Of a stretch of 34,312 nt of DNA, positions 31,105 through 34,312 are shown in pieces. Both the position numbers and the translations under genes were made by a program. The stretch lies in contig CAJLTE010000027.1 in NCBI GenBank assembly GCA_905209435.1, positions 1 through 34,312 on the forward strand, written 5' to 3'. Source of the stretch: an uncultured Blautia sp. (GTDB lineage: Bacteria; Bacillota_A; Clostridia; Lachnospirales; Lachnospiraceae). Numbering within the stretch: the stretch's first letter is position 1; the number at the start of each line of letters is the position of its first letter. The notes below the pieces were generated by a model that was not told the DNA's origin, made no database searches, and saw only the letters and a program-made list of their open reading frames with translations.

Positions 31105-32196
31105 TCACGCTGCACTCCCGTTGCCAAATCCACGACTCCTGCGTTTTCCATTACATTCCTGTTCAAATTCTTTCAGTTTTCGTCTTGCATCCGGCGTCAG
31201 GTTCGTTGGAACCTCAATCTGTACAGTTGCATATTCGTCACCGTGTACAGACGGATTATTCATTGCAACAATACCCTTGCCTCTTAAACGGATTTTAGTT
31301 CCTGACTGTGTACCTGGTTTAATATTACAGAGAACATCTCCATAAATGGTATGAACCTTTGCCTCACCACCAAATACTGCCGTTGTAAACGGAATATTCA
31401 CAGTTGTATAAACATCTCTGCCTTCACGTCTGTATCCAGGTTTATCCTGAACATTTACTTTCAGAAGCAGGTCCCCGGCTTCGCCACCGCCGATTCCCGG
31501 ATGTCCTTTTCCCTTAAGTCTGATAGATTTACCAGATTCAATACCTGCCGGAATATTGACTTCATAATTCTGGACACCACCGTTACTGCTCTGCAGACGG
31601 ATAACCTTCTTGCCGCCGAAAGCCGCCTCATCAAAGCTGACAGTAACATCAGCATGAAGGTCTTCACCTTTACTGCTGTAAGAACCGCCAAATCCACCAA
31701 AACCACTTCCATGGAATCCACTGCTTCCAAATCCACCAGTACCGAATCCGCTTCCACCAAATCCACCGGATGATTTACCCTTCTTAAATCCACCGCCAAA
31801 GATATTCTTCAGTATATCATCCATGTCTTCTCCATTTTCAAAGTGGAACTCATGATATCCATTACCATCACTGTAAGATCCCTGGAAACTGCTTCCAAAC
31901 GGATTACCCTGACTGCCGCCAAATCCACTGCCAAACGGGCTTCCCTGAGCTCCGCCATAATTACCGGCACCTTCTTCAAAAGCAGCATGACCAAACTGAT
32001 CATATAACTTACGCTTCTTCTCATCACTCAGAACATCATAAGCTTCATTTACTTCCTTAAATCGTTCTGCAGCTGTGGCATTTCCCTCATTACTGTCCGG
32101 ATGATATTTCTTAGCCAATTTTCGGTATGCTTTTTTTATCGCTGCTGCATCTGCGTTTCTGTTAACGCCTAAAACTTCATAATAGTCTCTCTTCAA
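31105..32196 (-). CDS. DnaJ-family co-chaperone without zinc finger (CbpA-like)
   Basis: This 363-residue Hsp40 stimulates DnaK ATPase and delivers unfolded proteins. The J domain is at 1-66 with the HPD tripeptide (32-34). A long Gly/Phe/Ser-rich linker follows (about 75-165, with repeated [12 protein letters not shown] units). The C-terminal substrate-binding domains I and II end near 350. The CxxCxGxG zinc-finger repeats of classical DnaJ are absent, so this is a type II (CbpA-like) protein. TTG at 32196 has AAGAAGG exactly 8 bp upstream. ATG 32202 and GTG 32205 lie within 2 bp of it, so I chose the TTG. It is downstream of the two Hsp20 genes but beyond a terminator, and may be reached by read-through. 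Confidence 0.9.
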   Translation of the reverse strand: MKRDYYEVLGVNRNADAAAIKKAYRKLAKKYHPDSNEGNATAAERFKEVNEAYDVLSDEKKRKLYDQFGHAAFEEGAGNYGGAQGSPFGSGFGGSQGNPFGSSFQGSYSDGNGYHEFHFENGEDMDDILKNIFGGGFKKGKSSGGFGGSGFGTGGFGSSGFHGSGFGGFGGSYSSKGEDLHADVTVSFDEAAFGGKKVIRLQSSNGGVQNYEVNIPAGIESGKSIRLKGKGHPGIGGGEAGDLLLKVNVQDKPGYRREGRDVYTTVNIPFTTAVFGGEAKVHTIYGDVLCNIKPGTQSGTKIRLRGKGIVAMNNPSVHGDEYATVQIEVPTNLTPDARRKLKEFEQECNGKRRSRGFGNGSAA

Positions 32197-32213
32197 TATC
32201 ATCACCTTCTTTC

Positions 32214-32251
32214 AAAAACAACGGGAAGCCAAAAGATTTGACCTCCCGTTG
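32214..32251 (-). terminator. Terminator after the second Hsp20 gene
   Basis: On the minus strand CAACGGGA pairs perfectly with TCCCGTTG around an 17-base loop, followed by TTTTTG. The T-run ends about 18 bp before the DnaJ-like start codon, so it is either an operon end or a control point for that gene. Confidence 0.8.
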
Positions 32252-32267
32252 CTGTAATTTACATCTA

Positions 32268-32735
32268 TTATCCTTCAATGGAGATGCTGTGCTTCTGTTC
32301 CACTGCTGGTTTTGCTTCTTTTTTCGGTACAAATAATGTCAGAATACCATGTTTGAATTCTGCTTTGATGTCGTCCTGATGCACTTCCTTACCTACATAA
32401 AAGCTACGGCTGCAGGCACCTGCATAACGTTCTCTACGGATATAACGTCCTGTCTCTTTCTCCTGCTCGTCTTTATCCAGACCTTTTTCCGCACTGATGG
32501 TCAGATAACCATTCTCCAGTGCTGCGTGAATCTCATCTTTTGTAAATCCAGGAAGATCTACAATCAATTCATATCCATTGCTCATTTCCTTGATATCTGT
32601 TTTCATAATGTGGTTTGCTTTATGTCCATAGAGTTTCTTCTCTGCATCCTTCATTGCTCTGTCATCATAATAAAATGGGAAATCTCCAAAAAAGTCATCA
32701 AATAAATTTTCTCCAAAAATACTAGGCATTAACAT
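32268..32735 (-). CDS. Hsp20/alpha-crystallin small heat-shock protein
   Basis: This is a 155-residue ATP-independent holdase. The alpha-crystallin domain spans about 40-140, with LIVDLPGFTKDEIHAALENG and the late GILTLFVPKKE, which carries the conserved I/V-x-L contact region. The N-terminus MLMPSIFGENLFDDFFGDFP and the C-terminal HSISIEG tail complete it. It is a close paralogue of the next upstream gene, about 85-90% alike by eye, and even the DNA around the start and ribosome binding site is shared. The ATG lies 9 bp after AAGGAG. It is probably transcribed from the CIRCE promoter at 33529-33571 together with its neighbour, because the hairpin between them lacks a T-run. Confidence 0.94.
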   Translation of the reverse strand: MLMPSIFGENLFDDFFGDFPFYYDDRAMKDAEKKLYGHKANHIMKTDIKEMSNGYELIVDLPGFTKDEIHAALENGYLTISAEKGLDKDEQEKETGRYIRRERYAGACSRSFYVGKEVHQDDIKAEFKHGILTLFVPKKEAKPAVEQKHSISIEG

Positions 32736-32870
32736 AAGTCATATCTCCTTTTCTAATATATTATATATGTCAAATCTGTTTACCAGATTTACTTTTCAAA
32801 TCTATTTTATCGGTTTCTTCAACCTTTATTTTTCAGTATAAGTTTTTATTTCTATTTCTGTTTTATATTT

Positions 32871-32898
32871 CCGGCTGCCCCATTGACGGGTCAGCCGG
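32871..32898 (-). other. Hairpin between the two Hsp20 genes
   Basis: CCGGCTG (32871-32877) pairs with CAGCCGG (32892-32898), extended by CCC/GGG. On the minus strand it is followed by AAATATAAAA rather than T, so it is a poor terminator. It may give partial termination or stabilise the upstream mRNA segment. Confidence 0.5.
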
Positions 32899-32910
32899 AG
32901 TATTTATCTG

Positions 32911-33375
32911 TCAGCCTTCAATGGCAATTGTTTTCTTCTGTTCTACTGCAGGTTTCGCTTCTTTCTTCGGTACAAATAATGTCAGGATACCGTGTTTGAA
33001 TTCTGCCTTAATGTCATCTTTTTCAACTTCTTTACCTACATAGAAGCTACGACTGCAGGCACCTGCATAACGTTCCTTACGGATATAACGTCCGGTTTCT
33101 TTCTCCTGCTCATCTTTGTCCAGACCTTTCTCTGCACTGATGGTCAGATAACCATTCTCCAGATCAGCCTTAACCTCATCTTTCGTGAATCCCGGAAGAT
33201 CTACAACCAGTTCGTAACCTTTATCAGTTTCCTTGATATCTGTTTTCATTACGTGGCTGGCTCTGCGTCCGTAGAGTTTCTTCTCTACATCTTTCATATC
33301 TTTATCATAATAAAATGGGAAATCTCCAAAAAAGTCATCAAATAAATTTTCTCCAAAAATACTAGGCATCAACAT
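32911..33375 (-). CDS. Hsp20/alpha-crystallin small heat-shock protein
   Basis: This 154-residue paralogue of the neighbouring Hsp20 has the same N-terminus (MLMPSIFGENLFDDFFGDFP) and the same core motifs (LVVDLPGFTKDEVKADLENG and GILTLFVPKKE). Small Hsps of this class bind unfolding proteins during heat stress and hand them to DnaK. It is the first gene behind a sigma-A promoter with an embedded CIRCE site, so HrcA repression is likely. The leader is about 145 nt. The ATG follows AAGGAGA. The two copies lie 175 bp apart in direct orientation, the mark of a tandem duplication. Confidence 0.94.
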   Translation of the reverse strand: MLMPSIFGENLFDDFFGDFPFYYDKDMKDVEKKLYGRRASHVMKTDIKETDKGYELVVDLPGFTKDEVKADLENGYLTISAEKGLDKDEQEKETGRYIRKERYAGACSRSFYVGKEVEKDDIKAEFKHGILTLFVPKKEAKPAVEQKKTIAIEG

Positions 33376-33528
33376 AAGTCATCTCTCCTTTTCTATACCG
33401 TCCATCTGTATATGATGGACTCTCAGTTATGCATCTTTACCTTGTTTCTTTGGAACTTAGGTTATCAGGAATCTCATAGAACTTATTTCTTTGTTCTCTT
33501 TTTGTTCCCCTTCCTTTGTTCTGTATGT

Positions 33529-33571
33529 AATATAACACGCATTATTAGCACTGTCAAGAGGTGAGTGCTAA
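33529..33571 (-). promoter_or_regulatory. Sigma-A promoter with CIRCE (HrcA) operator for Hsp20 genes
   Basis: The CIRCE element runs 33545-33571, with arms TTAGCACTG and GAGTGCTAA (consensus TTAGCACTC-N9-GAGTGCTAA, one mismatch) and a 9-bp centre. On the minus strand a perfect TTGACA (33552-33557) lies in its middle. A 17-bp spacer separates it from TATATT (33529-33534). Bound HrcA would cover the -35 box. Confidence 0.92.
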
Positions 33572-33704
33572 TTTCACAATTTCTTCACATTTTCTTTTTT
33601 TATGAAAAAGTTGTAAAGTGGTGGTCATATTTGTAAATAGCCATTGTCTCTACAGAATATATTGCTGCAAATATAAAGTCTCCATCCATAATTTATTGCT
33701 TTTT

Positions 33705-33738
33705 GCAATTGAAGCAGGGGACTTAACTGATTCAGTTA
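33705..33738 (+). repeat. Dispersed hairpin repeat, copy 3
   Basis: GCAATTGAAGCAGG then CTGATTCAGTTA matches copy 1 nearly base for base. TTGAAGCAG (33709-33717) pairs with CTGATTCAG (33727-33735). The leading AGGCAGATATTC half of the repeat is missing here. Confidence 0.55.
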
Positions 33739-33834
33739 ATATATCTACAATAACAGATAAATTTATATCATCCGGATGAAATATTATATTTCATTTTTCA
33801 CGTTAATGATATAAAATTATCAATGTAAATATCA

Positions 33835-33878
33835 GAGCATATTTGAAAAATCATTCTCAATCCTTTTCAAATATGCTC
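33835..33878 (+). promoter_or_regulatory. 15-bp perfect hairpin just before MATE ribosome binding site
   Basis: GAGCATATTTGAAAA (33835-33849) pairs with TTTTCAAATATGCTC (33864-33878) around a 14-base loop. It ends 3-5 bp before the GGAAAGGA ribosome binding site of the MATE gene. It could be an operator, or an RNA hairpin that affects translation. Confidence 0.55.
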
Positions 33879-33899
33879 CGGAAAGGAACTTTTATACCA

Positions 33900-34312
33900 A
33901 TGAAAACCAGGATTCAGGATATGACCTCCGGTTCGCCGGGACGGTTGATCATTCTTTTTGCAATTCCCCTGATGTTGGGGAATATCTGTCAGCAGCTTTA
34001 TACAATGGTGGATACCATGGTCGTTGGCCAGATTGCAGGTGTAGAGGCTCTTGCAGCACTGGGCGCTGTTGACTTTCTGATGTGGGTTGTCACAGGAATA
34101 TCCACCGGACTCACCCAGGGATTTTCCATTCAGCTTTCCCAGTATTATGGGGCAAAGAATTTCGAAAATCTGCGTAAATCTCTGGCACACAGTTATCGGC
34201 TGACCGCATTCATCGCAGTGGGAGTATTCATTCTCAGCCAGTCCTTTGCTTCACTGATATTAACAGGGCTGCATACACCTTCCAATATTATCGGAATGTC
34301 TCTGTTATATCT
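33900..34312 (+). CDS. MATE-family efflux transporter (3' end outside window)
   Basis: These are the first 137 residues of a multidrug and toxic compound extrusion (MATE) transporter, a membrane antiporter usually driven by Na+ or H+. The N-terminus MKTRIQDMTSGSPGRLIILF leads into FAIPLMLGNICQQLYTMVD (helix 1), then MVVGQIAGVEALAALGAVDF and TGISTGLTQGFSIQLSQYYG. These are typical of the first three helices of DinF/NorM-like proteins. The full length should be about 440-460 residues, so roughly two thirds lies beyond the window. The ATG follows GGAAAGGA. The substrate is unknown. Confidence 0.9.
   Translation, partial: MKTRIQDMTSGSPGRLIILFAIPLMLGNICQQLYTMVDTMVVGQIAGVEALAALGAVDFLMWVVTGISTGLTQGFSIQLSQYYGAKNFENLRKSLAHSYRLTAFIAVGVFILSQSFASLILTGLHTPSNIIGMSLLY

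Larger units (their letters stand above)
33376..33899. other. Divergent region, Hsp20 versus MATE gene
   Basis: This 524-bp spacer holds the Hsp20 leader, the CIRCE promoter (33529-33571), the third copy of the dispersed hairpin repeat (33705-33738) and a 15-bp hairpin (33835-33878) next to the MATE ribosome binding site. I see no gene and no clear sigma-A promoter for the MATE gene, only TATAAA-like boxes near 33810. Confidence 0.6.

Overview
This is a chromosomal window from a low-to-mid GC Gram-positive anaerobe, most likely a gut Lachnospiraceae of the Blautia/Dorea/Ruminococcus type. That placement is inferred from protein style, strong AGGAGG-type ribosome binding sites, the glgC-glgD pair, a corrinoid methyl-transfer set typical of acetogens, and a CIRCE element. 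No rRNA, tRNA, CRISPR array, transposase or phage gene was seen. I count 30 protein genes, the last cut by the window edge.

Region 1 (1-11950, minus strand) is a cell-surface polysaccharide locus, read from right to left. It holds a membrane sugar-phosphate transferase that starts glycan synthesis, a GT2 glycosyltransferase and an acyltransferase-3 protein with a long acidic tail. After a strong terminator and a new promoter comes a five-gene block: a cytidylyltransferase/Gfo-Idh fusion, a LicD-TPR protein, a degenerate LicD-like protein, an acetolactate-synthase-like ThDP enzyme and an SDR reductase, ending at a terminator at 8-77. The block looks like a pathway that makes a small polyol-type group, activates it as a CDP derivative and attaches it to a surface glycan. 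The chemistry is inferred and may be undescribed.

Region 2 (12000-16800) has glgC-glgD for glycogen synthesis, rplY/ctc (L25) and mscL with a C-terminal zinc ribbon, each with a visible promoter or terminator, then a convergent histidine phosphatase.

Region 3 (16975-25052, minus strand) is a corrinoid-dependent methyl-transfer island. It comprises a UroD-fold methyltransferase (probable MT I), a DHP-synthase-fold methyltransferase to tetrahydrofolate (MT II), two corrinoid proteins, a 2Fe-2S/ASKHA reductive activator, a DUF2284 metal-binding protein and a PucR-type regulator. This is the layout of an O-demethylase-like system feeding methyl groups into the Wood-Ljungdahl pathway. A 214-nt fold-back element sits inside it. 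A 19-nt palindrome lies upstream of it. The second corrinoid gene has a terminator in its own leader, suggesting attenuation.

Region 4 (25300-31040) holds assorted cell-envelope and metabolic genes: a class A beta-lactamase-fold serine hydrolase, a four-repeat SH3b wall protein, a small PsiE-like membrane protein, an Ldh-family dehydrogenase with a GntR/FadR-type operator, a cupin and a NudC-type NADH pyrophosphatase.

Region 5 (31100-34312) has a DnaJ-type (CbpA-like) co-chaperone, two tandem Hsp20 genes behind a sigma-A promoter whose -35 box lies inside a CIRCE element (HrcA control), and the start of a MATE efflux gene on the plus strand.

Three copies of a short hairpin-forming repeat are scattered over the window (191-236, 29351-29402, 33705-33738).
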